64,000 nucleotides of DNA from Larix kaempferi (taxonomy: Eukaryota; Streptophyta; Pinopsida; Pinales; Pinaceae), in assembly GCA_027924585.1 (NCBI GenBank), contig BSBM01000994.1, forward strand, positions 14,779,001 through 14,843,000, in the 5' to 3' direction. Both the position numbers and the translations under genes were made by a program. The first letter of the stretch is position 1, and the number at the start of each line of letters is the position of its first letter. Positions 44,289 through 56,284 of this stretch are shown piece after piece. A model generated the notes under the pieces. It had not been told where the DNA came from and searched no databases. It saw only the letters and a program-made list of their open reading frames with translations.

Positions 44289-45440
44289 TGAATCAGCCCG
44301 AAGGTTACATATCATATATCAAACTTGTTTGCAGATTAAGTAAATCTTTGTATGGTTTAAAATAGGCCCTAAGAGCATGGTATGCAAATATGGATTCCTT
44401 TCTTCTGTCGCAAAACTTTGCGAAATGAAAACCAGATTTGAATGTATATCTACAGAATAATGAAGGTAATTTTATGATCATTTTACTTTATATTTATGAC
44501 TTATTTATTACAGGAAGCAATCTTTCTTAGAGCGACACAATAAAAACCGCTTTACACCAAGAATTTGATATGAGTGATTTAGGCCTGCTGAAGCAATTTC
44601 TTGGTCTCGAGATCACTCGGATTTTGATGCGATCATGATTTCTCAATAAAAATATGCTTTGGACCTACTAAATAAGTTCAATATGGAATAATTTAAAGCT
44701 ACACCATTCCCATTCGTCTCAGGAACCAGTCTTGAGGATGGTGATTCTACACCATTGGTAAATTGTACACTCTACCGGTAATTGATTGGTAGTCTTTTGT
44801 GTCTCACACACTCTAGGCCTGCTATTTCTTATGCCGTGAGTGTTGTGTCAAGGTACATGTAGCAGCCCCATGAGTTTCAATGGAAGGAAGCCAAAAGGCT
44901 CTTGCATTATGTGCACGGTACGAGACATTTTTGCATTTACTATGCTGCAGATTCCAATCTTGACTTTGTTGGATTCACTTATTCATAGTGGGTAGGTGAT
45001 AGCATTGATCGGAAGTCCACTTCCGGATATGTTTTCATGATTAGAAGAGGGCCTATCTATTGGTCAACCAAAAAACAAGAATCCATTTCCTTATCTTCAA
45101 CAGAGGCAGAGTATCGAGGAGCATCAATGCTTGGATTCAAGCACTTTGGTTGCAGGGTATTCTAGCTGAGTTTGATATTGGTAGCACCACTTATACTGTC
45201 ATTGTTTGTGAAAATCAGAGTGCTATCAAGATATTGAAAGATATGCTTCAGAGACAAAGGACCAAGCATATCGAGATCCACATGCACTACATCTGAGAGC
45301 TTGTGCATGATAGAACCATTGTACTGCAATATTGCCCTACAGAAGAGCAAATTGTAGACATCTTCACCAAGAGGTTCACTGAGAAGAAGTTCTCTTACCT
45401 CCTTTCACTATTGGGGGTGAGTTCTACTATGGTGAGGATA
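44289..45440 (+). pseudogene. pol: copia RT C-terminal part and RNase H remnant (a different copia family)
   Basis: Begins MNQPEGYI, then LSKSLYGLK (stop) ALRAWY, LYIYDLFITGS (where Y-V-D-D is expected), EFDMSDLG, FLGLEITR. RNase H fragments follow: R-K-S-T-S-G (45015-45030), the STEAEY block near 45100, VCENQSAIKILKD (45200) and RTKHIEIHMHYI. It ends in the C-terminal DIFTK-like box near 45360. The 5' half of the element is missing at the junction with the family C LTR. Many stops and frameshifts. It is clearly distinct from copies A and B. Confidence 0.85.
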
Positions 45441-45630
45441 GATTAGCCTCCTTTATTGTTCACTTTGAGGGGGGGTTTTCTTTCCCACTGGGCTTTTCCC
45501 TCTTTCCTCACTTAGATCTTTTGAGCATTTTTTTGGATTATTTTTGTATCGGGTGACCTATGGCCTTTATTGCCATGGCCCTTTTATTATTTTATTTTAC
45601 TCCTCCACATGAGAGGATCTTGAGGGGGGG
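45441..45630 (+). other. copia 3' untranslated region and polypurine tract
   Basis: T-rich 3' region ending GAGGATCTTGAGGGGGGG (45613-45630), a strong PPT directly before TGTTGGAGTC. Confidence 0.75.
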
Positions 45631-46271
45631 TGTTGGAGTCATTTTCCAACTACACAACATTTATTTGGGATTAAAATCCTAATTTACCACTTATCCTAAT
45701 TATATTGACTCAACTATCTGCTTACATCATCAACATATCATCATTTGCAGTCAACCAGGCCTCCTCCTTCATTCAGGGAACCAACTGGGTCATCAATATC
45801 CGTTAATTGGGCCTCCTCCTTCATTCGGGAAGACAAATGAGCGGATTTGCATGATTAAAGCTCCCTACTCAGTCCAACTGGGAGCATTTCACCTAACAAT
45901 CAGTTAACTGGAGTCAGAAAGGCACCATCCCACCAAATTTGACCTAATTTCACCTAGAAATCAATTAACTGAATTCACAAAGGTGCCCTCTCCTATTTTT
46001 GGGAATTCAATTGAGTTTCAGACTTAGTAAGACTAGGATTAGCTGTTTCACAGTCCATTAGAGTCAATTACATTGAATTTAAGTGGTTAACTAATGTGGT
46101 GAGTGGTTTTAACTAGCTAGTAAGCCACTGTCATGCATCCAATTTGAATGACCTCTCTAGGATTCGAATTGCTTGGCTATTATTGCCATTGTTTTACATT
46201 GTAAACTTCTTCTGAGTTAATGATAATGAATTTACTGCTGCAAAACTTTTGAACTAGTGTTTCGACACTCA
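45631..46271 (+). repeat. Probable 3' LTR of the copia remnant
   Basis: Starts TGTTGGAGTC right after the PPT. The right end is tentative (…TTTCGACACTCA near 46271). No second copy is in the window, so the length of about 640 bp is an estimate. Confidence 0.5.
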
Positions 46272-46349
46272 ATTTGATGTAAATATATGCATGCATTTCT
46301 TGTAATGGTTTTTCTTGTTTTCTATATATGTTTTGCTTGAATTTTACAA

Positions 46350-46842
46350 GATTAGAGTTTTGCAAACCCTTCCTAGATCTCATGGCAATTTTGACTAGTT
46401 TTCCAGTTTTATGTGATTAACTGACTTCTCCTCCATGAATTTGCATTTTTTTAGTTTCTTATGTTCCATAAGAGTACAAAGAAAATAATAAAGGTCATTT
46501 TTCAATGATTAGTGAACCTTTGATGCCTTCAAATTCAAGTTGTAACTCTTCCTCTTGTGTAGTCCTGAAATTGTCTTTATCTTCTTAAGCTTCCAAAACG
46601 TATACCATTAGGTCTAAACAGGTCAATTTTAGTCTGATTAGCATGTTGGGAATAGAAACATTCCAATCAACTTATGATTTCTCCTTAATCTAATTGTGAA
46701 GCTCGGGGGGGTTTAGCAGAGTCTAGGACTAGTTGCCTCAAAACTAGTCTTAATAACTTGTTCAACATTTTTATTGAAAATTTATAATTTAAAAACTTGG
46801 TGATTATTTAATATTCTCATAATATTATATGGGGATATTACA
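46350..46842 (+). repeat. LTR fragment D1 (5' LTR of the right-block gypsy-like element)
   Basis: Matches 60750-61214 from GATTAGAGTT.TGCAAACCCTTCC to the end GGGATATTA(C)A. It is followed after one base by TGGTATCAAATC (46844-46855), an initiator-Met-like PBS with two mismatches. This shows that the interior lies to the right. The left end of the LTR could not be found. Confidence 0.65.
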
Positions 46843-47910
46843 GTGGTATCAAATCACTTTCCTCTACTCCCTTGGAAATTAATCTCTCAATTTGAATAAT
46901 TTGCAACGATGGTTCTCTCACGTGATTGAGTTAATCTTTGCGGCAAAGCCAAGCTTCTTTGATTTATTGAAGAAACTTTTCTTGGTTTTTAGGATGGGAG
47001 GAATAAAGATGAAATGAAAAAATATATGAAAAGGTTTAATGACTACATGGATTTGAGTTTTGATTGTAGAAAGGAATTATACTTCATAGAGTACTATGTT
47101 TTGCAAGACAAGCTTGAATCGAGAAGGTCTGCTCAAAATTCAAAGTGTCTCAAGATGAAAAAACCATCTATATATGGGAATTTCATGAGACAATTTACAA
47201 CCAAGGGTACCAAAAACTCTTGTGAATAAGATGTTTCAAGGAAGAGGACAACTACAATCATAGAACAATATCCAAATCAGACTACTCATAATTAAAATCC
47301 TCATAATACACAAGATAGAGAGGATTCAAGTTGCATGGTGGAGGATACTAAAAAAGCATATTCAGTTGAGCATGAAGAAGGCTCTAATCAATCATCTTGT
47401 GCCCAAGAATAATCCATACCACTAGATTCTCTCCTATTTGATGGCCGACTGAAGGAGGCCAAATATTATGAAGCTACTTTGAATCTTATGGTGGACAAAG
47501 AAGAGGAAGAGCATTGTTGTTCTTCTAATCAATGCATGGTATCATCATATATTGAAGAAGAGAGTTTCCTTGGCGAGTTTCCTCATGTGATGGACCCATT
47601 AGGGACAACCCAAGAGAAGGATGAATGCACACAGGATGTGGAGAAAGAACATCATATGATGATGGGGTATGAACAGGTCAAACATGAAAGAGATTTTTAA
47701 GATGAAGATTGGATGACATCTGGATCAGATTTGGAGGAGAAAGGTGAGCTTCATGAGGATTTGAGCATGTCATGTTTTCCATCTTGCATTGAGCATGAGC
47801 ATGAACACATGGATGAATGTGTTCCTGAGGTGAAGGAGAAGCTTCTTGATTTGATGGAGGATGAATATCTGCATGTGCATGAAGGACATTGAGAGTTGAT
47901 TATTTATGAG
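46843..47910 (+). pseudogene. gag-like ORF of the right-block element
   Basis: After the PBS-like site, frames at 46980-47229 (DEMKKYMKRFNDYMDLS, FIEYYVLQDKLESRR) and 47479-47700 (E/D/H-rich) plus 47701-47910 form a helical then acidic protein broken by stops. The frame continues across the copia B insertion into MDDMEDMDQSLVLNPKEE. The position after a PBS suggests gag; no zinc knuckle was seen, so the identification is tentative. Confidence 0.5.
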
Positions 47911-47915
47911 GAGAG

Positions 47916-48517
47916 TGTTGATCTATATGTAACTTCAGAATGTATTTCATCTATGTATTTCATATATATTTATTGTACCCGTACAAGAGATGTGTTATTC
48001 CTCTATAAGGAAGTGTCATCATGTGTATTGACAAGTGTCGCAAGTATGTTAACTTGCCGATGGGTTATTAGACCACCATGTGTGGGGTCGTCCCTGAAAT
48101 ATATATTATATTATGGATGTACCTAGCTGGACAAGTCGGCCCCATAGTGTCACTGGGAAAACAGGTTAAGTAGAAATAGAGATCGGGAGATCTCTATTTG
48201 ATCATTCGGAAACTCATTCTTCCTTCACTCAGAAAGTGGCGCACTAGTGAGGAGGAGGATCATCTGCTACTAGCAGACTATCTCTGTGTATTTTGGTTGT
48301 AGTTTGGTTAAACCATTGCTCTCTCTATCTCTGAGGAAGTTGTGGAGTTTTTCACGTTAGGGTTTTCCCCATGGAAACTTTGTCTCTTGTCTCTCATGCT
48401 TTTACTTCTTGTGATGATTGACATGGTTGATATGCTTGATATTCATTAATATACTGTACATGTTATTCTCTGAGTAAAGATCCTAGAGTATTGTGAATTA
48501 ATGCTCAAAATTTAACA
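47916..48517 (+). repeat. 5' LTR of copia copy B
   Basis: 602 bp, TGTTGATCTATATG...AATTTAACA. It is nearly the same as the solo LTR at 29144-29729 (inverse) and shorter than the 690-bp LTRs of copy A. The TATA site is decayed here (GTAGAAATAGAG) but kept in the 3' LTR (GTATAAATAGAG, near 54687). Confidence 0.94.
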
Positions 48518-48529
48518 TGGTATCAGAGC
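48518..48529 (+). promoter_or_regulatory. Primer-binding site (initiator Met tRNA), copia copy B
   Basis: TGGTATCAGAGC touches the LTR end and is an exact match to the common plant copia PBS. Confidence 0.95.
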
Positions 48530-49091
48530 TAACCTGAGAAGAAGACATTGTGTAGTGATGAAAACCAAGGGTTTCTTGTTTATTGGGTTTCTCTCCATAG
48601 ATTTTGGAAACGCAGTATAGTAGATTGACTCTACTAATCAAGGAGAATCTATCTGTCCAATCAAAATTCGATTCTGAGCATTTTCAGATTTGGCCCTAAA
48701 AATTAGGGTTTCCACAAAAATAGGAATTTCTGAAATCTGAAGACATAACTGGAAGTGCCTTACAAAAATCAAAGTTTAGAGCTTTGGATCGAGATTTTTG
48801 GCTGGGTAGATCTCCGGGAAACTCAAACCCTAATTCAGGGCTCTCCTTAGTGAATCCGGGAAGACAAAGAGGCAGTTTTGAAGGGTGTAGATTTGCAGAT
48901 CTCAATTTCTGAATACACCGGGTTGATCAGATCATCAAGGCGCATCTTTCTACCCTTTCAGAAAGTTGAAATTCACATTTTGAATTTTTAGAGTTTTTTC
49001 AACAAACCCTAATCCGGGACCAGATCCAGTTTTCAGCAATTCAAGTGGTAAGACCTAAAACTTTCTATTTCCATTTGAAGTACTCTTTAAG

Positions 49092-50407
49092 ATGTCTCAC
49101 CACACCAAGCTTGAGGATAAGTTTGAAGGGGTTGATAACTTTTGAGCCTGGAAGTATAGGATTGGGTTAATCCTGGAAGAAAATGAATTGGACTCCTACA
49201 TCAGCTCTGAGGTCTCTATCCCAGAGGATGAAGAGGCTAAGGTATTTCATAAGAAGAACTTGGTCAAGGCAAAGAGAATCATTGCTGATTCTATCAAAGA
49301 CCATCTCATACAACATGTGTCATCTCTAAAGACACCCAAGGAGATGTTTGACTCCATGACCAAGTTATTTGAAGGGAAGAACATAAATCGAAGATGACTC
49401 TGCGGAATCAATTGAAATGGGTTAAGATGTTGAATGGAGAGACCATTCAATCTTACTTCTCCAAAGTCTTTGAGATAAAGGAACAACTTGAAGTTGTGGA
49501 TGAAGTAGTGGACAATGGTGAAGTTGTTATGACCACTCTGAATGGCCTGCCTAGGTCATGGGACTCCTTTATTTAAGGAATCTGTGCAAGAAATAAATTG
49601 ATCACTTTTAGTAAACTGTGGGAGGAATGTTCTCAAGAAGAAGATAGGCTTGTAGCTCAAGAAGAAAAGATGGGAGGTGAAGATCAATCTCTCTCAGCCC
49701 ACACCAAAAGAAGCAAGCCCAAGAGGGAGCACTCTCACTACAAGAGATCCTATCACAACCAACAAAAGAATAATAAGGATCTAAGATGTTGCACATGCAA
49801 TGAAAAGGGTCACTTTTCTTCAGAATGTCCCAAGAACAAAAGGGATAACAAAAACTCCAACAACAAGAAGAAGGGCAGCAAAATAAAGTTCCATGCTCAT
49901 GCTGCCGAAGATGATGAACCTCCAAAGAAGAAGGCTAGGGCAGAAAGTGATGATGACTCATCAAGCGAAGAAGAATATGTTCTAATCTCTGCTCTCATAG
50001 GTACTATCTCCCATGGTTTTAATGATTGGTTAATTGACAGTGGGGCTTCCAAACACATGACTGGCTTTAGGAAGTCCTTTGTAAACCTATCTGAACATGA
50101 GTCACCCCATAAGGTGAAACTTGGGGATGATTATCAATACCCTATCAAAGGAAGTGGTGAAGCCTCCTACGGCCTAGATTCTGGAAAATCTTTGATTATG
50201 AAAGAAGTCCTTTATGTGCTTGGGCTCAAGAAGAACCTACTCTCCATATCCGTATTGGATGCAAAAGGTATGAGGGTTGCATTTGTGGATGGCCAAGTTC
50301 TAATGTGGCCAAAGGGAAAGACCATAGATGATGCAGTAGTAATTGGAGAGCAAGGGGGAGGATTGTATAAACTAAAGGGACAACCTGAACATGCTATGGT
50401 GACATGA
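49092..50407 (+). pseudogene. gag: copia gag and protease, copy B
   Basis: ATG at 49092 (MSHHTKLEDKFEGVDNF, then a stop at 49142). It continues through the UBN2-type gag: WKYRIGLILEENELDSYI, LIQHVSSLKTPKEMFDSM, a frameshift near 49395, LRNQLKWVKMLNGETIQSY, LNGLPRSWDSFI, and a stop at 49576. From 49598 there is a basic region, then a zinc knuckle CCTCNEKGHFSSEC (CX2CX4HX4C), an acidic S/D/E stretch, and the protease box WLIDSGASKHMTG with the D-S-G triad. The N-terminal part of the integrase region follows (LLSISVLDAKGMRV...GGGLYKLKG) before a stop at 50405. It is otherwise well preserved; one frameshift and two stops inactivate it. Confidence 0.92.
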
Positions 50408-50950
50408 AGAGAAAGATTCATCCATAGTCATGGACCACATAGAGGTATGTATAATTTGTTTTTGCAAAGGTTAACTAATGAGTTATGCAGGTCATTGAAG
50501 AGAACAAGAACACATTGCTAGACATAACTAGCAAATATGATGACCAGGTATGTTTTTGTTATATATATCGTATACTTTTGTATGATTGATAATGATTACT
50601 CTTGAAGTTACAAGTTTGAGTAATCTAGGGCTTATGCATATTATGTTTCTTACCTTAATTGGTGATATGACTAACCAAAAGAGTCATAGGTTTGAGTAAT
50701 CATGGGTTTAGGTATATTATGTTTATGACTAACCATAAAAATTCTTTTTATTTATGTTTAAAATGATCCTGACAATACATGTTTAATATTATTGTGTTTT
50801 GATAGTATCAAAATTATACTAATGAATGTGTGATCATGTATGAGACCTCGAGGATAACACAATAGTGATACTAATAAGCATGTATATAGACCAAGGATAA
50901 ATATAAGTTCAAGGACAGGTAATCCAGGAAGCAAAGATCAAGAAGAAGCA
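50408..50950 (+). other. Intron-like interior segment, copy B
   Basis: AT-rich sequence where the integrase zinc-binding and core regions should be. GATGACCAG/GTATGT (near 50540) resembles an exon-donor junction and TTTTGATAG (near 50805) an acceptor. It matches copy A 22900-23260. No coding signal of integrase type. Confidence 0.5.
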
Positions 50951-51060
50951 CACTCCAGTGGTTTCTGCAAGGATGCAGATATTCAGAGGGAGTTGACCAT
51001 CTCTCTACATTCCACAACAGAAAGGTGTAGAAGAAGCTACTTCAAATTAGGGCTCCAGCA
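50951..51060 (+). pseudogene. pol: copia integrase core remnant, copy B
   Basis: The plus frame reads GFCKDADIQRELT followed by decayed sequence. This is the same scrap as in copy A (22690-22803). The N-G-V-A-E-R motif is lost here. Confidence 0.65.
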
Positions 51061-51599
51061 GCTCCTACAAGGAAGCAAAGACTCAAAGGAAGTCCACCCA
51101 ACAAACAAACAAAGATAAGTATTTTAATTGTCATTTCTTGCATATTTGTTTATTTAAATAATATTGTTCAATGATGTATATGCTTATGTTTTTAGATTTA
51201 GGATGTGTATTATGCATATTAGAATGATTGGATTAATGAACAGCTTACTACTAATATGCATTTGATGGGTAAGTAGACCTATGGCACTGTACAACATTCC
51301 ATTGCTACTTATCTCGAATGAAAGCTCTTTTCTGACATGTTGGGAGCTATGCAAACTCTTAACAATGTTCTGGTAGAGATTAGAAGGCATCTAGAAAGTT
51401 ATGGAACATGGATAAATGTTGTATTGAAGCATTGGATAAAATAATTGCGTTACTATATGACATATTTATTTATGTATAAGAATTTGTTTTGAAAACTATG
51501 AGATGTTTCTAATCATGCAATTTAACTTGTCTTGTAGGAAAGATCGTATGCCATCACCTACAAAAGAAGAACTACAACATTTGTTCAGCAACAAAATTA
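51061..51599 (+). other. Intron-like segment between integrase remnant and RT, copy B
   Basis: Matches copy A 22184-22690. Open short frames (NNVLVEIRRHLESYG, KCCIEALDKIIALLYD) occur but no family is recognisable. Confidence 0.5.
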
Positions 51600-52965
51600 T
51601 CTATTGAAGATATTGAAGTTCCCAGGATATGGGAAGAATGCCATGAATTGTCGATCATGAAGAATGATGTTTGGGATGCAGTCCCAAGACCTGAAGGGAA
51701 GTTTGTTATGACTTCCATATGGATCTATCAGATCAAGCATGCTGCAGATGGCAGCATAGAGAAATATAAAAGTGATAAAATAGAAGATACACCAGACAAC
51801 TTTCTTGAATGGTGTAGTTGAAGAAGAAGTGTATGTGGAGCAGCAACTTGGTTCTGAAACACACGACAGGAAATCATATATGTGCAGAACTTGGTATGGT
51901 AGGATAGACAGCTTTCTATCCAGTTTGGGCTTTACCAAGAGTAAAGCAGATTCCAACCTTTACTACAAGGTTGAGAAGGGAAATCCAATGATACTACTTT
52001 TGTATATGGATGACCTGTTTATTACAGGTGAAGATAGATTGATTACCGACATGCCGTGGAAGCTTGGTTCGGAGTTCAATATGAAAGACTTGGGAATGAT
52101 GCACTATTTCCTAGGTATGTAGGTGTCACAGAGTACAGATGGGATCTTCCTTGGACAAGGGAAGTATACTATAGATATCCCGAAGAGGTTCGGGATGATG
52201 GATTGCAAGGCCATGGCCACACATATCGAATCGAACCTGAAGCTTCTATGTGATGCTTCATCTGAGCCATTTGATGCCTCTATGTATCGTCAGATGATTG
52301 GTTCCTTGATGTACCTGACGAACACGAGACTAGATATTTGCTTTGTGATGAATACATTGAGCCAGTTCCTAACGGATCCAAGGAGTGTTCACCTGGCTAT
52401 TGTAAAGCATATTTTGAGGTACCTGAAGGGTACAGTTGATTATGATCTCAAGTATGAAGTGAATCAAAATTTTAACCTGCAAGGTTATGTTGATTCAGAC
52501 TGGGCAGGCAGTGATACAGATAGGAGGAGCAGATCTAGGTGCTGCTTCAATATGGAATCAGGTGTGATCTCTTGGTTTAGCAGGAAACAGTCCTGCGTAG
52601 CACTAAGTACAACTGAGGCAAAGTATCTTGCATCCTTTTCAGCTATTTGTGAGGCAGTATGGCTACGGAGGCTACTGTCTGAGTTATTTGATCTCCCATT
52701 GGATGCTACTGGTATCTTCTGTGATAACTAGAGTTGTGTGAAGCTGTCTAAGAACCCAGTGTTTCATGACAGGTCGATACACATAGAGATCAAATATCAC
52801 TATATCATGGATATGGTGCAGAGAGGAGCAGTCAAGCTCCTGTATGTTGTGATGGATGAGTAGATTGTAGATGTGCTGACGAAGCCACTAGCTAGGTTGA
52901 AGTTTGAGTACTTCAGGGAGAGGCTTGGCATTCTTCAGATCGACAACACTTCAAGGAAGAAGTGA
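51600..52965 (+). pseudogene. pol: copia RT (internally deleted) and RNase H, copy B
   Basis: Opens MKNDVWDAVPRPEGKFVMTS and KHAADGSIEKYK. It is then joined to IHQ.T.FLNGVVEEEVYVEQ (RT fingers missing), and CRTWYGRIDSFL again lacks the L-K-K-A-L-Y-G-L-K-Q block. LLYMDDLFITG (near 52005) keeps the Y-M-D-D box. The RNase H in 52123-52731 has FLGQGKYTIDIPKRFGM, VKHILRYLKGTVDYDL, GYVDSDWAGS, and ALSTTEAKYLA, then a stop at CDN(stop)SC. It ends LARLKFEYFRERLG and a stop at 52963. RT deletions shared with copy A show both descend from a defective parent. Confidence 0.92.
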
Positions 52966-53059
52966 TGGACACATTTGCTGAAGCCATTCCAAGCATGTTG
53001 GAAGGAGGAACTTTCACATGGCTATGGATGTAAGCACTGGATGATTAGCATTAGGATGA

Positions 53060-53590
53060 TGCTCCAGTTACTGCTCTATATATGCATCAAGATGATGCTG
53101 GATATGATCAGTTAGATCATTTATATGTATATGTATGTATGCATCATGTTGGATGCTGGATATGATTAGTTGGATCATTTATATATGTATGTGTGCATCA
53201 TGTTGGATGCTGGATATGATCGGTTGGATCATTTGTATGTATTTTATATATGCATCATGTTGGATGCTTGGACCATGTATTTGTATATGTATTAGGTGGA
53301 TACCGTGTATGATCAAGTAGATCATGTATGTTGATATATATCAGTTAGATGCATTGTGTACCTATGTATGTATCAGGTGGATACATTGTATGATTAGGTG
53401 GATCATAAATGATGATATGTATCAGGTAGATACTTGGTATGCATCAGGTAGATGCATTGTATGATCAAGATGATCATGGATGACGAGCTTCAGGATGTTG
53501 CTTCAAATGACATGCAGCAGGATGTTGCAGTGATGCTGATCAGGATGATCATGTGTACATCAGGATGATGTATGGTGAGTATCAGGTTGA
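53060..53590 (+). repeat. Tandem repeats in copia copy B (GATCAT-rich)
   Basis: Units ATGCATCATGTTGGATGCTG-GATATGATC.GTTGGATCATTT, then GATCA/GTAGATGCATTGTATGAT blocks. Counterpart of copy A 20270-20930 in reverse orientation. Confidence 0.8.
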
Positions 53591-53619
53591 TACTTTATGG
53601 CCGTGGAACAGGTTGTGGA

Positions 53620-54190
53620 TATGAGCATATAATTTGGCCCTGGGAGATTTGTAGATAGTCTTTCGAGGTTTTTCCTAGGGCATGTAATTTGGCCTTGGGA
53701 TATCTGGAAAATGCTCTTTCGAGGTTTTCTCTGGGAGGACATATAATTTGGCCTTGGGAGATCTGCAGATAGTCTTTCAAGGTTTTTCCTCTGGCATATA
53801 ATTTGGCCCTGGGATATCTGGCAGATGCTCTTTCGAGGTTTTGTCTTATGGCATATAATATGTCCATAGGAGATCCGATAGGTTGGGCTGTGTGCCTGTA
53901 ATAACTCCTGGGATGCTCTTGCAAGGTTTTGCCATTACCACATGTAGTTTGTCCCTGGGAGATCTTATAGGTAGAGCTGTGTGCCCGTAATAGCCTGGGA
54001 TGATCTTGCGAGGTTTTTTGGTGACCACATGTAATATGTCCCTGGGAGATCCTATAGGTAGAGCTGTTTGCTCATAACAGCATGGGATGATCTTGCGAGG
54101 TTTTGTAGTGAGGTCACATATAATATGTCCCTGGGAGATCCTACAGGTAGAGCTGTGTGCTCATAACAGCCTCAGATGCTCTTGCAAGGT
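53620..54190 (+). repeat. Tandem repeats in copia copy B (CCTGGGAGAT units)
   Basis: Units of about 57-60 and about 90 bp with CATATAATTTG.CC(C/T)TGGGAGATC and TCTTTCGAGGTTTT. Counterpart of copy A 19640-20230. Confidence 0.8.
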
Positions 54191-54446
54191 TTTGTGACGC
54201 ACATAATAAGTCCTGAGGATTCCACAGTACGACCAATGATGATGAAGACCTGCATGTGGTGGGCCTACATCCAGTATGAAAAAGGACTGGCTATGTAGAA
54301 CTTCCTATGATGAGTAGATTCAAAGATTGGTTGAGATAGCAGCAGTAGTGATAATGATGATGACGATGCATCGACGACAATGATCCTGAGAAGAAGACTT
54401 GTCTAGCAGATCTATGTCGAGAAATGCCTTCCTAGTTAAGAGGGAG

Positions 54447-55037
54447 TGTTGATGTATATGTAACTTCGGAATGTATTTCATATATATTTATTGTACCCTT
54501 ATAAGCGATGTGTTATTCCTCTATAAGGAAGTGTCGTCATGTGTATTGAGAAGTGTTGCAAGTATGTTAACTTGCCGATGGGTTATTAGACCACCATGTG
54601 TGGGGTCGGCCCTTAAATATATATTATATTGTAGATGTACCTAACTAGACAAGTCGGCCCCATAGTGTCACTAGGAAAATAGGTTAAGTATAAATAGAGA
54701 TTGGGAGATCTCTATTTGATCATTCAGAAACTCATTCTTCCTTCACTCAGAAAGTGGTGCACTAGTGAGGAGGAGGATCGTCTGCTACTAAGAGACTATC
54801 TCTGTGTATTTTGGTTGTACTTTGGTTGAGCCATGGCTCTCTCTATCTCTGAGGAAGTTGTGGGGTTTTTCACCTTAGGGTTTTCCCCACGGAAATTGTG
54901 TGTCTCTTGTCTCTCATTCTTTTGCTTCTTGTGATGATTGACATGCTTGATATGATTGATATGCATTGATATACTATACATGTTATTCTCTCAGTAAAGA
55001 TCCTAGAGTATTGTGAATTAATGCTCAAAATTTAACA
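54447..55037 (+). repeat. 3' LTR of copia copy B
   Basis: 591 bp, TGTTGATGTATATG...AATTTAACA; TATA box near 54687. Confidence 0.94.
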
Positions 55038-56030
55038 GAGATGGATGACATGGAGGATATGGACCAATCACTTGTCTTGAATCCAAAGGAAGAAATACCA
55101 TTCAAATATGAAAGCAAAGGAACTTGTTTGTACAAGGATTGGATATATAAGTACATAGCAGAGATGGAGATCCAAGGGTGCACTATACTTGCATAATTTG
55201 GAAGAAGGATAATTGGCATGTCTCTCAAAGATCCACCTAGTGAACAAGAAAATCCACATGCATGTCATATGAATGAGGAGAATTCATATTTGCAAATGAA
55301 GAGGGTAGATCCATGCATGACTATTGGATTAGCCAACAATAAATTATTTCCATTCACCATTTTGGTTGGTGTATCTTGTAGAAAGTTTGGAGTTCAGTGG
55401 ATGTTATCCATTGGGGAGCCTATTTTGCACTACCAAGTTTCTAACTCAAGATATTGTATGATGTTTAAATACATTGAGAGGCCTGCAAAGTGCCTCATGA
55501 CCATTCAAGTCACATCCATGAACATTTCTTATAATTTTGGAGACATTGCAAGTTTTCTACAAATACATGAGAAGGGATTGGAAGGTCTCCCGCCAAGTAG
55601 ACCACTTGACAAGGTAAAGAACCATAAGTCCGAATTGAGGATGGATGTACAATCCATCAGTTCATTTCATTACAATCATTTGAAAAGGTTCGAGGAGGGA
55701 AGGTAAAGGGACATCAAGAGTTCTTTTGAATTGGGATACATCAAACCAATTCCTCTTGCATTTCTTATGGTCCTAGTGAAGATGAAGATCATAATAGAGT
55801 GCATGTGCATAAGGAACAAAGTCCTTAACAAGGAGAACAAGGAGGCTGAATACCCCACTCCAAGGATTGCTGCAATGACGGAGGAGTTTCATGTAGAAAA
55901 TTTTTCCCCCAAGGAAGACTTTCATAATCAAATTAGGAGGAAGGAAGAAGACATGTGGATGCTAGTATTCAAGTACCATTGTGGGCACATGTTGTGGGGA
56001 AAATGCACCTATAGTTAAGGGGAGAGACTA
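55038..56030 (+). pseudogene. Right-block element ORF, continuation after copia B
   Basis: Frames continue the acidic ORF (MDDMEDMDQSLVLNPKEEIP, CLYKDWIYKYIAEMEIQG) and run on as 55218-55706 and 55731-56018. They resemble the variable region between gag and RT of plant gypsy elements, but I could not find a protease triad. Function not assigned. Confidence 0.4.
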
Positions 56031-56284
56031 CCAAATTACGGTGATAAAGATAGACTTACAAGCATTCTGCAAGTACAACAAATAAATGAAGAGATTAGGG
56101 TTTAGAGATGTAGGCACCTCATTCATAAGGTTGATTCTAGCTTTGCCTCCCTCCCTCTTGAATGATTATCTAGTGTTGCAATGCCCAGACCTACAAAACA
56201 ACTTGATACCTTTCTCAAACACATTTGACTACATATATAAGATTGATATTCATAATAGAAGAAGACATCAGATTATAAACAAAC
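56031..56284 (+). other. Interval of decayed right-block element
   Basis: Short frames only; nothing recognised. Confidence 0.35.

Larger units (their letters stand above)
47916..55037 (+). mobile_element. Ty1/copia element, copy B
   Basis: LTRs 47916-48517 and 54447-55037; TSD GAGAG (47911-47915) / GAGAT (55038-55042). PBS TGGTATCAGAGC at 48518-48529; PPT AAGAGGGAG at 54438-54446. The interior holds gag, protease, an integrase scrap, an internally deleted RT, RNase H and two tandem-repeat arrays. It is the same family as copy A (18691-25761) but keeps gag and protease. Removing it restores a continuous frame in the host element (...YEE then MDDMED...). Confidence 0.94.

Noticed and set aside
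45631-46842. A single 1.2-kb LTR
   Set aside because: Only the part from 46350 on is repeated at 60750; the left part follows a copia PPT, so two LTRs from different elements are more likely.
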